This document shows positions 50,176 through 63,393 of a stretch of DNA of 64,000 nt, in pieces (position 1 is the first letter of the stretch; the number at the start of each line of letters is the position of its first letter). The DNA is from Qipengyuania mesophila (GTDB lineage Bacteria > Pseudomonadota > Alphaproteobacteria > Sphingomonadales > Sphingomonadaceae), in the NCBI RefSeq assembly GCF_019711655.1, contig NZ_JAIGNU010000004.1, positions 1 to 64,000 of the forward strand, in the 5' to 3' direction. The notes beneath the pieces were generated by a model, which was given only the letters and a program-made list of their open reading frames with translations, did no database searches and was not told where the DNA came from. The translations under genes were made by a program, and so were the position numbers.

Positions 50176-51354
50176 ATGGCCCTGTCCGCATCTTCGCACG
50201 CGCAACCCAAAGGCGCGACCGGAGTCCTCGTACTTGGCGACGGCACCGTCATCTGGGGCAAGGGCTTCGGCGCCAGCGGCAGCGCGGTGGGCGAAGTCTG
50301 CTTCAACACCGCGATGACCGGCTACCAGGAGGTGATGACCGATCCCTCCTACGACAGCCAGATCGTCACCTTCACCTTCCCGCATATCGGCAATGTCGGC
50401 GCGAACGAGGAAGACCACGAGAGCCGCGGGCTCGGCGCGGTCGGCTGCGTCGTGCGGCAGGAAGTGACCGCGCATTCGAATTTCCGCGCGCAGAACGAAT
50501 TCGTCGAATGGATGCGCGAGCACGGCAAGATCGGCCTCTCGGGTGTCGATACGCGCGCGCTCACCCGCCGCATTCGCCTGTCGGGCGCGCCCAATGCGGT
50601 GATCGCGCACAGCCCGCGCGGGGAGTTCGACCTCAAGGCGCTCAAGCAGCAGGCCGCCGAATGGAGCGGGCTCGAAGGGCTCGACCTCGTCCCCGGCGTC
50701 ACCCGCAGCGAACGCGAGGACTGGCGCGGCGGCCACTGGCAGCTCGGCTTCGGCTATACGAACGGCGGTGCAGAGAAGCCGCACGTCGTTGCAATCGACT
50801 ACGGCGCGAAGGACAATATCTTCCGCAATCTCGTGAAGGCGGGTGCGAAGGTCACCGTGGTGCCCGCGCGCAGCTCGTTCGACGAGATCATGGCGCTCAA
50901 GCCCGACGGCGTGTTCCTCTCCAACGGTCCGGGCGATCCGGCGGCGACCGGCGAATATGCCGTGCCGGTGATCAAGGCGCTGCTCGACAACGACGTACCG
51001 CTGTTCGGCATCTGCCTCGGCCACCAGATGCTCGGCCTCGCGGCCGGCGCGAAGACTGCCAAGATGTTCCAGGGCCACCGCGGCGCCAACCACCCTGTCC
51101 AGCGTGTCGGGGAAGGGTGGGGCGACAGTACCGGCCTGGTCGAGATCACCAGCATGAACCACGGCTTCGCGGTCGATGTCGACACGCTGCCGCCCGAGGT
51201 CGAACAGACCCACGTCTCGCTGTTCGACGGCACCAATTGTGGGATTTCGATCAAGGGTAAGAAGGCCTTCGGCGTCCAGTACCACCCCGAAGCGAGCCCC
51301 GGCCCGCAGGACAGCTTCTACCTGTTCGAGAAGTTCGTGGGGATGTTGGGGTGA
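50176..51354 (+). CDS. carA: Carbamoyl-phosphate synthase small subunit
   Basis: CarA hydrolyses glutamine and channels ammonia to CarB for arginine and pyrimidine synthesis. The protein is 392 residues. The N-terminal domain contains NTAMTGYQEVMTDPSYDSQIV. The C-terminal class I glutamine amidotransferase has the nucleophile in LFGICLGHQMLGLAAG and the His-Glu pair in FGVQYHPEASPGP. The ATG at 50176 is preferred to the earlier 50101 because it lies next to CCCGGAG. It is divergent from yqeY. Its stop overlaps the next GTG. Confidence 0.97.
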   Translation: MALSASSHAQPKGATGVLVLGDGTVIWGKGFGASGSAVGEVCFNTAMTGYQEVMTDPSYDSQIVTFTFPHIGNVGANEEDHESRGLGAVGCVVRQEVTAHSNFRAQNEFVEWMREHGKIGLSGVDTRALTRRIRLSGAPNAVIAHSPRGEFDLKALKQQAAEWSGLEGLDLVPGVTRSEREDWRGGHWQLGFGYTNGGAEKPHVVAIDYGAKDNIFRNLVKAGAKVTVVPARSSFDEIMALKPDGVFLSNGPGDPAATGEYAVPVIKALLDNDVPLFGICLGHQMLGLAAGAKTAKMFQGHRGANHPVQRVGEGWGDSTGLVEITSMNHGFAVDVDTLPPEVEQTHVSLFDGTNCGISIKGKKAFGVQYHPEASPGPQDSFYLFEKFVGMLG

Positions 51355-51613
51355 GAGGAACGATTGCCTTCGTGTTTCTGCTCGGAGCCTGCAGCTCAGT
51401 ATCACCTGACAATGCTAGGAAATGCGGAGTGACGGAGTATCAACTTCGCGAGGCAATCGACGCAGCCGCTCTACAAGAGCCATATACAAGCCGCCGGATC
51501 GGCAACTGTGATCTACTGAACGACGACGCAGGCAACGTTTCAGTCATCACGCCGGAAATTAGACAAAAAGTTGAGCAAATGATCGCTCGCGAGAAGACTG
51601 AGGCAAATAACTA

Positions 51614-51614
<1 letters not shown>
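51351..51614 (+). CDS. Small lipoprotein encoded between carA and carB
   Basis: An 87-residue protein with a short type II signal peptide ([14 protein letters not shown], Cys at residue 14) and a small soluble part with two more cysteines ([10 protein letters not shown] and [10 protein letters not shown]). The GTG start overlaps the carA stop (GTGA), and its TAA shares a base with the carB ATG, so it is embedded in the operon. A hand count over 240 bases gives about 52% GC, clearly below its neighbours. The family and function are unknown, and the gene may be a late insertion. Confidence 0.78.
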
Positions 51615-54940
<3,326 letters not shown>

Positions 54941-54968
54941 CAGAACACACGACACCGCTCCCCCAGAC

Positions 54969-55013
54969 ATTCGAACCGATTGGGTTCCGCACTTCGGCGG
55001 ACCGGGTTCGAAT
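54969..55013. repeat. Inverted repeat in the carB-greA intergenic region
   Basis: ATTCGAACC (54969-54977) and GGTTCGAAT (55005-55013) are perfect complements about 27 bases apart, with further partial pairing inside. It lies 43 bases before the greA ATG and could be a terminator-like or regulatory fold, although no T-run follows. Confidence 0.55.
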
Positions 55014-55055
55014 TGTCCCGGGAGACCGGTTGGAACAGGAAGGACAAGGGGTCCT

Positions 55056-55523
55056 ATGGAAAAAGTGCCGATGTTGGCCGAGGGCTACGAGAAGCTCACG
55101 GCGGACCTGAAGATCCTGCGTGCCGAACGCCCCAAGATCGTCGATGCGATCGAGGAAGCGCGCGCGCATGGCGACCTTTCGGAAAACGCAGAATACCACG
55201 CCGCCAAGGAACGCCAGGGCCAGGTCGAAGCCATGATCGGCGAGCTGGAGGACAAGATCAGCCGCGCGCAGATCATCGATCCGACCACGCTGAGCGGCGA
55301 CAAGGTGATCTTCGGCGCGACCGTCACCCTGCTCGACGAAGACGACAAGCCGGTGCGCTACCAGATCGTCGGCCAGACCGAGGCAGATGCCTCGAAGGGG
55401 CGGATCAGCTACAATTCGCCGATCGGGCGGGCGCTGATCGGCAAGCAGATCGAGGAAGAGGTCGAAGTGACCGTCCCCTCGGGCGACAAGTTCTACCTGA
55501 TCGACAAGATCGAATTCATCTGA
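55056..55523 (+). CDS. greA: Transcription elongation factor GreA
   Basis: GreA rescues backtracked RNA polymerase by stimulating cleavage of the nascent RNA. The protein is 155 residues. An N-terminal coiled coil ([21 protein letters not shown]) carries the tip acids in [17 protein letters not shown], and the C-terminal domain includes [14 protein letters not shown] and ends [18 protein letters not shown]. The ATG at 55056 gives the family start; the frame is open further upstream. It is 115 bases downstream of carB and 3' to 3' with the acetyltransferase. Confidence 0.96.
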   Translation: MEKVPMLAEGYEKLTADLKILRAERPKIVDAIEEARAHGDLSENAEYHAAKERQGQVEAMIGELEDKISRAQIIDPTTLSGDKVIFGATVTLLDEDDKPVRYQIVGQTEADASKGRISYNSPIGRALIGKQIEEEVEVTVPSGDKFYLIDKIEFI

Positions 55524-56004
55524 TCCGTTTTTCCATCGCCCAATTGTGGATCGGGACCTCCCGACCCTCGTGGGCGATGGTGAACTCGCGCTTCTTCGTC
55601 GCAACGTAACCCGCCCGCTCGAATGCCGGGCGGGCAAGATCGCTCGCCTCGGTGTAGAGGCGCTGCACACCCAGAGCCGCCGCATGCGCCTCGGCCGTCG
55701 CCAGCAATTGCGTGGCGAGCCCCCGGCGCGTGTGCTCAGGATGGTTGTAGAGGTGGTCGAGATGCCCGTCGGGCTCGATCAGCACATAGGCGACCGGCCT
55801 GTCCTCCGCATCGGCGGCGACGAAGATCGCATGGCCCGCAGCGACGCGCTCCCGGAACCTTTCGGGTCCGGGATGGCGCGCCGACCATGCGGCAACCTGT
55901 TCGGGCGAATAGGCGTGTGGGCCGATTTCTGCGATGGCCGCCGCGTTCACCGCGGCGAGGGCCTCGGCATCGGCGTCGCAATAGGGCCTGATCGAATAGG
56001 CCAC
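55516..56004 (-). CDS. GNAT-family N-acetyltransferase
   Basis: A 162-residue acetyltransferase. [16 protein letters not shown] is the N-terminal helix pair, [27 protein letters not shown] carries the R-R-G-L/A acetyl-CoA loop of GNAT motif A, and [19 protein letters not shown] is the C-terminal motif B region. The acceptor is unknown. It overlaps the convergent greA 3' end by 8 bases. Confidence 0.9.
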   Translation of the reverse strand: MAYSIRPYCDADAEALAAVNAAAIAEIGPHAYSPEQVAAWSARHPGPERFRERVAAGHAIFVAADAEDRPVAYVLIEPDGHLDHLYNHPEHTRRGLATQLLATAEAHAAALGVQRLYTEASDLARPAFERAGYVATKKREFTIAHEGREVPIHNWAMEKRIR

Positions 56005-56011
56005 CGCGGAA

Positions 56012-56242
56012 TTATGCGCCCGGATCGAGCAGCTTGTGCAGGTGGACGATGACGTATTTCATCTCTGCATCGTCGACCGTGCGCTGGGCATTCGAGCGCC
56101 ACGCATCCACCGCGAGGTCGTAGCTGCTGAACACACCGGCGACGTGGATGCTCTCGGGATCGGCGAAGGTCACGCTGCGCGGATCGGTGACGCGGCCGCC
56201 CATGACCAGGTAGAGCGTCTGCTTGCTCTCTTTTTCTTCCAT
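56012..56242 (-). CDS. DUF4170 family protein
   Basis: A 76-residue cytoplasmic protein of the small DUF4170 family. YLVMGGRVTDPRSVTFADP and VFSSYDLAVDAWRSNAQRTVDDAEMKYVIVHLHKLLDP fit its pattern of an alpha/beta fold with a conserved W and TVDxA segment. No activity is known. ATG 56242 was chosen over the upstream in-frame ATG at 56287. It lies just upstream of the acetyltransferase gene on the same strand. Confidence 0.82.
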   Translation of the reverse strand: MEEKESKQTLYLVMGGRVTDPRSVTFADPESIHVAGVFSSYDLAVDAWRSNAQRTVDDAEMKYVIVHLHKLLDPGA

Positions 56243-56350
56243 CGGATGTCTTTCGCTCGGGGGAGGGGAGGATTGGCTGCGCCACATAGCGAAAGCGGCG
56301 CAACAGGCAAGCCTGTCGCGCCGCTACGGCAGGTCCCGTTTCGGGAGATG

Positions 56351-56881
56351 TCAGTGCGTCAGGCGGGTGCGCAATGCGCGATAGGCGCGGCTGCCCTTGC
56401 GCCCGGCCTTGCGTCCCGAGGCGCGCAGCGCGTCGCTCGCCGTATCGAGCTTGTAGGCGGCGTCGCGCCGCAGTCCCCGCGCGGTGGTGGCGGCGCTGTC
56501 ACCGAAGTCCTCGAACCGGTCGCCGGCATATTGCGCGCCGTCCATCAGGCCGTCGATCATCCGCGCGCCATAGGCCAGCGCGGCATCGGTCGCGAGACCG
56601 GCGAAGACGCCGCCGCGTCGGCCGAGGCGACGGCCCTTGCGCGTCATCGCACCGGCGGCAAGGCCGAGCACGAGCACACCACCGACAACCGCCAGCGGAT
56701 GCTTGCGGGTGAAATCGAGCGCGGAGTCGGCGACGTCTTTCGCCTGATCTGCGAGGCTGCGCTGTTCATTGCGCTGCTCGCCGGCTTCGATCCGGGCGCG
56801 GAGTTGATCGCGCTTCTCCGAATCGCTCAGCTTGCTGTCGGCGCTGATCGGGGTGACATTGCTTTCGGCTGCATCGGCCAT
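56351..56881 (-). CDS. Membrane-anchored hypothetical protein (stress cluster)
   Basis: A 176-residue protein. A charged helical N-terminus (residues 1-60, with a SDSEKRDQLRARIEAGEQRNE coiled-coil-like stretch) leads to one membrane segment (PLAVVGGVLVLGLAAGAM), an arginine/glycine-rich turn and a long basic tail. The layout resembles ElaB/YqjD-type anchor proteins. It is the last gene of the leftward cluster 58348 to 56351 and lies 60 bases after its upstream neighbour. Confidence 0.7.
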   Translation of the reverse strand: MADAAESNVTPISADSKLSDSEKRDQLRARIEAGEQRNEQRSLADQAKDVADSALDFTRKHPLAVVGGVLVLGLAAGAMTRKGRRLGRRGGVFAGLATDAALAYGARMIDGLMDGAQYAGDRFEDFGDSAATTARGLRRDAAYKLDTASDALRASGRKAGRKGSRAYRALRTRLTH

Positions 56882-56941
56882 GGTACTCTCCGGAAAAATG
56901 TGTTCGTGCGATCAACGAATTTCGGCGACACGATGTTCCGA

Positions 56942-57250
56942 CTATTCGGCCAGATCGTCCTCGTCCTGCTCTTCGGGTGTAAAGCCGAGCAATTCGAAGA
57001 TCGGGTTGCGCGCGAACCAAACTACCACCGCGGCGAGCAGTGCGGCGAGCGCGCCCTTGTTGTCCTCGGCCATGTCCATGGCTTCGTCGTAGAGATCGGA
57101 GGCGCCGTCCATCACGCGATCCATCGCCCGCTCGGCGATGGTCTTGTGCGTGAAATCGGCCTTGAGATGCTCGATGTCGGCTTCGACCAGCGCGCGTGCG
57201 GAATCGCGCAGGTGCCGGTCTTCGATCATGCGCGCGCGGCGGGTGCTCAC
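56942..57250 (-). CDS. Small membrane protein of unknown function (stress cluster)
   Basis: A 102-residue protein. A basic start (MSTRRARMIEDRHLRDSARAL) is followed by an amphipathic helical region, a single hydrophobic segment (GALAALLAAVVVWFARNPIF) and an acidic end (EEQDEDDLAE). Its start overlaps the upstream holin-like gene's stop by 4 bases, so it is coupled to it. No domain is recognised. Confidence 0.75.
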   Translation of the reverse strand: MSTRRARMIEDRHLRDSARALVEADIEHLKADFTHKTIAERAMDRVMDGASDLYDEAMDMAEDNKGALAALLAAVVVWFARNPIFELLGFTPEEQDEDDLAE

Positions 57251-57681
57251 GATGGGTCCTCCTCGTCGAAGGCACCGCGAATATCGTCTATGCGGCTCTT
57301 GAGCAGGCGCAGGAGGATCACACCAGCAATGACGAGCACCACCGTGACCAGCGCGGTCGCGCCCCAGGCACCGATGATCGGGACCAGCGCGATCACCAGG
57401 CCGACGGTCGCGGCGATGAGGGCGAGGTGGAGCACGCCGAAGGCCCCGAGGCCGAAGCCAATCGCACCCTTGGCGCGGTTGGCGATGAATCCGGTGCGGC
57501 TCTTCTGGAACCGCAGTTCGGCCTCGGCATAGGTCTTGCCGTCCTCGATCAGCGCCAGGACGTCGTCGGTCAGCGAATATTCGTGACCGTCGTCGCCCTG
57601 CGGATCGGGAGCCTCGTGCTCGTCAGGCAGATCGAGCGGGCCGGCGAAATCGTCCGTACGCTCGGATTCGTCGTCCCGCAT
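57247..57681 (-). CDS. Phage-holin-family (YqjE-like) membrane protein
   Basis: A 144-residue protein with an acidic N-terminus (about 45 residues), a helical linker (DDVLALIEDGKTYAEAELRFQKSR) and two adjacent membrane helices (FGVLHLALIAATVGLVIAL and ALVTVVLVIAGVILLRLL). The order matches Actinobacterial holin-X/YqjE-type proteins, which are not true phage holins. It lies 22 bases downstream of the YqjD-like gene. Confidence 0.82.
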   Translation of the reverse strand: MRDDESERTDDFAGPLDLPDEHEAPDPQGDDGHEYSLTDDVLALIEDGKTYAEAELRFQKSRTGFIANRAKGAIGFGLGAFGVLHLALIAATVGLVIALVPIIGAWGATALVTVVLVIAGVILLRLLKSRIDDIRGAFDEEDPS

Positions 57682-57703
57682 TCAGTCCCCCGTGGCAGCT
57701 CGT

Positions 57704-58348
57704 TCAGCGCGAGCTGCGGAATAGACGCGAAAACATGAAGCCGACAAGCGCCGCGATGCCGAGTGCCTTGCCCGGGCTCTTGCGGACGAATTCACGGCCG
57801 TCCTCGACCAGGTCGTCGACGCTCTTTTCGTCGAGCCTGGTGGCATAGCCGTCGAGCGACTTGGAGGCGCTTCGGGCGTAGTCGCCGTATTTGGCGCCCA
57901 GCTTTTCGTCGACCTGATAGGCATTGTCGCTGACCAGGCGGCTGAGCGAGCGAAGGCCTTCGCCAGCCTTGACCTTGCCTTCGACGGCCAGTTCGCGGCC
58001 CTTGATCTTGGCTTCCTCGCCATAAGCCTTGGCGTCGGTAACCCAGTCCTCGCCCTTGCCCTTGGCCTGGTCGCGATAGGCGACGGCGCGGTCGCGGCCT
58101 TCGGCCTTCAGCGCGGCGGCACCGGCCTTGGCTTCTTCCAGCGCAGCGTTGAAGCGCGACTTGGCTTCGGAGCGGTTGTCGGTGGTGGCAGTGGTCTTGT
58201 CGGTCACGGGAACGGTCTCCTTGGCTGCGCTCGTCGATGCCGCGGCTTTGCGCGGCGTCTTGGCGGAAGTGGATTTCTTCGCTGCGGGTTTCTTGATTGC
58301 GGTGGTCTTGCGCTTCTTTGGCGCGCCACCGGAAGTTGTCTCTGCCAT
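57704..58348 (-). CDS. ElaB/YqjD (DUF883)-like protein with a histone-like N-terminus
   Basis: A 214-residue protein. Residues 1-50 are Lys/Ala/Thr-rich (KKRKTTAIKKPAAKK type) like histone H1 tails. The middle is a long charged helix (EAKAGAAALKAEGRDRAVAY, then KGRELAVEGKVKAGEG). A C-terminal glycine-containing membrane segment (SPGKALGIAALVGFMFSRLF) follows, with the GKALG pattern of DUF883. Related E. coli proteins tether ribosomes to the membrane in stationary phase; that role is only inferred here. It heads the cluster. Confidence 0.8.
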   Translation of the reverse strand: MAETTSGGAPKKRKTTAIKKPAAKKSTSAKTPRKAAASTSAAKETVPVTDKTTATTDNRSEAKSRFNAALEEAKAGAAALKAEGRDRAVAYRDQAKGKGEDWVTDAKAYGEEAKIKGRELAVEGKVKAGEGLRSLSRLVSDNAYQVDEKLGAKYGDYARSASKSLDGYATRLDEKSVDDLVEDGREFVRKSPGKALGIAALVGFMFSRLFRSSR

Positions 58349-58413
58349 GCTCTTCGTCCTTGCCCTCGGTCAATCTCGAATAGGCGATTTCGCCTTCCAT
58401 GGTGCAACGCAAC

Positions 58414-58442
58414 TTGCACACCAATGTTCCGGCGCATAGAGC
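58414..58442 (+). promoter_or_regulatory. Candidate promoter of eno
   Basis: TTGCAC (58414-58419), 17 bases and TAGAGC (58437-58442) lie 68 bases before the eno ATG, in the region divergent from the YqjD-like gene. Confidence 0.4.
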
Positions 58443-58473
58443 GCTGCGGACTCCCCATCTGGGGGTGTTTTAG

Positions 58474-59799
<1,326 letters not shown>

Positions 59800-59912
59800 C
59801 CATCGACCGGACGGTCTCGCGCGTCGATCAGTGGCACTGGTCGGCGTGCGCTCCTGCGCCTATCACCCGCGCGTTCAACTGAGGGCGCGGATCGCGCCGT
59901 GGGAGTAGCCTG

Positions 59913-61991
59913 ATGAAAAACCGCCTGATCGCCGCGCTCTTGCTCGGCACCGCCGTCGCCACGATGGGGCCGGTAGCGTGCCAGCAGCTCGGCGAGGATA
60001 CGCAGCTTGCCGCCGGAACCGAGCTGGGCATCCGCACCGACTGGATGGACACTTCGGTCAAGCCCGGCGACGATTTCTTCCGTTTTGCAAACGGTGGGTG
60101 GTTCGACAAGACTGAGATCCCGGCCGACCGTTCCAACGTCGGCGGGTTCTTCATCGCCGACCAGCAGACCGAGAAGAACCTCGCCGCGCTTATCGACGAG
60201 ATCGTGAAGTCGGAACCCGAGCAGGGCAGCGACGCCTATCGCGTAAAGACCTTCTACCAGGCCTTCCTCGACACCGAGGCGATCGACGCGGCCGGGCTGA
60301 AGCCGGTCGAGGCCGACCTCGCGCGGTTCGACAAGATCGCCGACAAGAAGGCGCTCGCGCAGGTGCTCGGCAGCCAGGTCCGTGCCGACGTCGATCCGCT
60401 CAACGCGACCAATTTCGAGACCGAGAACCTCTTCGGCGTGTTCGTCACGCAGGCGCTCAAGGGCGGCGAGGTGGTGCCTTACATCCTTCAGGGCGGGCTC
60501 GGCATGCCCGAGCGCGAATACTATCTCTCGCGCGACGAGAAGATGGCCGGGCTGCGGACCGCCTACAAGAGCTACATCGCCGATCTGCTCGAGGCGGCGG
60601 ATGTCGCCGATGCGGAGATGAAGGCGGCGCGCATCTACGATCTCGAGATGAAGATTGCGCAGGCTCACGTCAGCCGCGAGGACAGCGACGACTGGACCAA
60701 GGCGAGCACGCTGTGGACGCAGTCGGACTTCGCCAGCAAGGCGCCCGGGCTCGACTGGAACGCCTTCTTCAAGGCGGCCGAGCTGGACGGGTTCGAGACC
60801 TTCGACGCCTATCACCCTGCGGCGATCACCAAGCTCTCCGCGCTGGTGGCATCCGAGCCGCTCGAGGCATGGAAGGACTGGCTGGTCTTCCACCAGATCA
60901 ATGCCAACACCGCCGTGCTACCGAGCAAGCTCGATAACCTCCATTTCGCCTTCTACGGCAAGAAGCTGTTCGGGCAGGAAGAACAGCGCAGCCGCGACAA
61001 GCGGGCGCTTTCTGCCATCAACGCCTACATGGGCGACGAACTGGGCAAGCTCTATGTCGAGAAATACTTCCCGGCACGGGACAAGACCGACATCCAGGGC
61101 ATGGTCGACAACATCAAGGCGGCCTTCGCCAAGCGCATCGATGCGCTCGACTGGATGGCCGAGGAGACCAAGGCCGAGGCAATCAAGAAGGTCGAGACGA
61201 TGGAAGTCGGTGTCGGCTATCCCGACCAGTGGCTCGACTATTCCTCGCTCACGGTGAAGCCGGGCGATGCCTATGCCAATGTCCAGGCAGCGGAGAAGCT
61301 GCGCTATTCGCAGCAGCTCGCCAAGATCGGCAAGCCGCTCGACAAGCGCGAGTGGTGGATGAATGCGCAGCTGGTCAACGCGGTCAATCTGCCGGTCCAG
61401 AACGCGCTCAACTTCCCCGCCGCGATCCTCCAGCCGCCGTTCTACGATCCCAAGGCCGACGCCGCCTTCAACTACGGCGCGATCGGCGCGGTGATCGGGC
61501 ACGAGATCAGCCACAGCTTCGACAACAACGGTGCCGCCTTCGACAGCACGGGCGCCATGCGCAACTGGTGGACCGATGCCGACAAGGCCAAGTTCGACGA
61601 GGCGGGCAAGGCGCTGGCGGGTCAGTTCGACCAGTACGAACCCTTCCCGGGCCTGCATGTCAGGGGCGATCTGACGCTGGGCGAGAACATCGCCGACGTC
61701 GCCGGCCTGTCGGCCGCCTACGACGCCTACCGCGCCTCGCTCAACGGAAAGGAAGCGCCGGTGATCGACGGCTATACCGGCGACCAGCGCTTCTTCATTG
61801 CCTATGCGCAGGCCTGGGCGAGCAAGTATCGCGAGGAGGCGCTGCGCCAGCGTATCGCCACCGACGGGCATGCGCCGGGCCAGTACCGTGCGCTCACTGT
61901 CCGCAATCTCGACGCGTGGTACAAGGCCTTCGACGTCAAGGAAGGCGACAAGCTCTACCTCGCGCCCGAAAAGCGCGTGAAGGTCTGGTAG
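59913..61991 (+). CDS. M13-family zinc metalloendopeptidase, exported
   Basis: A 692-residue neprilysin/PepO-type peptidase. The N-terminus is an export signal (RLIAALLLGTAVATMGPVAC) and may be a lipoprotein signal with an atypical lipobox. Zinc is bound by the HEISH motif at residues 530-534 (VIGHEISHSFDNNG) and by the glutamate of ENIADVAGL. INAQLVNAVNLPVQNALNFPAAIL is the substrate-binding NAxY-like region, and the terminal RVKVW replaces the usual CxVW. It likely degrades peptides in the envelope. Confidence 0.92.
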   Translation: MKNRLIAALLLGTAVATMGPVACQQLGEDTQLAAGTELGIRTDWMDTSVKPGDDFFRFANGGWFDKTEIPADRSNVGGFFIADQQTEKNLAALIDEIVKSEPEQGSDAYRVKTFYQAFLDTEAIDAAGLKPVEADLARFDKIADKKALAQVLGSQVRADVDPLNATNFETENLFGVFVTQALKGGEVVPYILQGGLGMPEREYYLSRDEKMAGLRTAYKSYIADLLEAADVADAEMKAARIYDLEMKIAQAHVSREDSDDWTKASTLWTQSDFASKAPGLDWNAFFKAAELDGFETFDAYHPAAITKLSALVASEPLEAWKDWLVFHQINANTAVLPSKLDNLHFAFYGKKLFGQEEQRSRDKRALSAINAYMGDELGKLYVEKYFPARDKTDIQGMVDNIKAAFAKRIDALDWMAEETKAEAIKKVETMEVGVGYPDQWLDYSSLTVKPGDAYANVQAAEKLRYSQQLAKIGKPLDKREWWMNAQLVNAVNLPVQNALNFPAAILQPPFYDPKADAAFNYGAIGAVIGHEISHSFDNNGAAFDSTGAMRNWWTDADKAKFDEAGKALAGQFDQYEPFPGLHVRGDLTLGENIADVAGLSAAYDAYRASLNGKEAPVIDGYTGDQRFFIAYAQAWASKYREEALRQRIATDGHAPGQYRALTVRNLDAWYKAFDVKEGDKLYLAPEKRVKVW

Positions 61992-62013
61992 TCGATCGGA
62001 GACCGGGCGCGGG

Positions 62014-62265
62014 TCAGTCCTGCGCCCGGTTCTTCGGATGGAACCAGTACTGCCACACGCCCCAGGCGTTGATCAGCAGCAGCACGCCGTTCATCGCTGC
62101 GAGCGGGAGGGCGTCGCTCGTCAGCCCGATGTAGATCCACAGCGCAGAGACCGCACAGAACAGCACGAAACCCCAGGCGGTTGCGCGGCGCCCCAAGTCG
62201 AAGGCGATCATCGCTGCGGCCAGCACGGTGCCGATCGAAGTGATCCATTCGAGCGGCCCGTTCAT
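62014..62265 (-). CDS. Small membrane protein of unknown function
   Basis: An 83-residue protein with three hydrophobic segments (WITSIGTVLAAAMIAFDLG, WGFVLFCAVSALWIYIGL and LAAMNGVLLLINAWGVWQYW) and a charged end (HPKNRAQD). The layout resembles small YgaP- or PnuC-like transmembrane proteins, but I cannot assign it. It stands alone between convergent and divergent neighbours. Confidence 0.75.
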   Translation of the reverse strand: MNGPLEWITSIGTVLAAAMIAFDLGRRATAWGFVLFCAVSALWIYIGLTSDALPLAAMNGVLLLINAWGVWQYWFHPKNRAQD

Positions 62266-62343
62266 TCTCGTCTCTCCTGCATGATTGTCAGGACGCGTGG
62301 CTCTCGCTAGCGTTCCGGCAATTGCTCTTTGCGGGAGAGGGGC

Positions 62344-63393
62344 TTGGCGGATTTTCCGGGCCATCCGGACGAGGTGAGCGCTGCGTGGCTCGGCGAGCAG
62401 CTGGGCGCGCGCGTCGACGCGGTCCGCTGGGAGCCGATCGGCACCGGCCAGGTAGGCGACAGCGTACGCTTCCACCTCGACGGCACGGGCGTGCCAGCGA
62501 CATTGGCGGGCAAGTTCGCCGCCGCCGACCCTGCCAGCCGCGGCACGGCGGCCATGTTCGGCCTCTATCGCAAGGAAGTGGAATTCTACCGGCAGGTCGC
62601 GCCGCTGCTCGACGTCCGCGTACCCAAGGTCCATTTTTCGGCGGTTGACGAGGCCGGGGTCGAATTCATCCTGTTGTTCGAGGACATGGGGCCGGCGCGG
62701 CAGGGCGACCAGATCCGCGGCTGCGGCATTGCCGATGCGCGTGCGGCGATAAGGCAGGCGGCGGCGATCCACGCGCCGAGCTGGGAGCGGAACGAGCTGA
62801 TCGAGGCCGCGTGGATCGCCCCGCTGCCCGATCTGCGCGAAAGGCTCGGCGCCATGTATCCGCAGGCGCAGGCGATCTTCCGCGAACGCTATGTCGACAC
62901 GCTCGAACCCGAATTCATGCTTCTGTGCGAAGAACTTGCCGAGGCGAGCTCGCACTGGTTCGAACGCGGCGAGCCGCCGCAATGCGTGGTCCATGGCGAT
63001 TTCCGCCTCGACAACATGCTGTTCGACATTCGCGGGGGGGCGGAACCCATTGCCGTGCTCGACTGGCAGACGGTGGCGGTGGGCAGGCCGATGACCGATG
63101 TCGGCTATTTCATCGGCTGCGGCGTGGGCGAAGCTCTGTGGCGCGACCACGAGGAGGAATTGCTCGAGCTGTGGCGCACCGAGATGCAGGCGCGCGGCGT
63201 TGCGCTGGAGCGCGAAGAGATTGAGCGCGACTACCGTCTCGGCATCCTGCACGGGGTTTCGACGGCGGTCTTCAGCGCGGCCTTCGTCGAGCGGACCGAG
63301 CGCGGCGATGCCAATTTTCTGTCGATGGCGCGCGGGGCCTGTTCGCTGGCGCTGGCGCGCGATAGTATCGGTGCACTGAAGGAGACGATCTAG
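62344..63393 (+). CDS. Phosphotransferase family protein (aminoglycoside-phosphotransferase / EcKinase-like)
   Basis: A kinase-like protein of about 349 residues. VVHGDFRLDNMLFD contains the catalytic aspartate and Mg-binding Asn of the APH fold, and AVLDWQTVAVGRPMTDVGYF the DFG-equivalent aspartate. FILLFEDMGPARQGDQ is the hinge region. The substrate is unknown; relatives act on small alcohols, steroids or acyl-CoA pathway intermediates rather than drugs. TTG 62344 has GGGAGAGG upstream; TTG 62329 and GTG 62374 are alternatives. Its stop overlaps the next GTG. Confidence 0.85.
   Translation: MADFPGHPDEVSAAWLGEQLGARVDAVRWEPIGTGQVGDSVRFHLDGTGVPATLAGKFAAADPASRGTAAMFGLYRKEVEFYRQVAPLLDVRVPKVHFSAVDEAGVEFILLFEDMGPARQGDQIRGCGIADARAAIRQAAAIHAPSWERNELIEAAWIAPLPDLRERLGAMYPQAQAIFRERYVDTLEPEFMLLCEELAEASSHWFERGEPPQCVVHGDFRLDNMLFDIRGGAEPIAVLDWQTVAVGRPMTDVGYFIGCGVGEALWRDHEEELLELWRTEMQARGVALEREEIERDYRLGILHGVSTAVFSAAFVERTERGDANFLSMARGACSLALARDSIGALKETI

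Noticed and set aside
54969-55013. Possible tRNA remnant because of the GGTTCGAAT T-arm-like sequence
   Set aside because: No acceptor, D or anticodon arm can be placed around it.
58453-58470. Short CCCC/GGGG hairpin before eno as a terminator
   Set aside because: The stem is only four pairs and lies between the candidate promoter and the gene it would serve.
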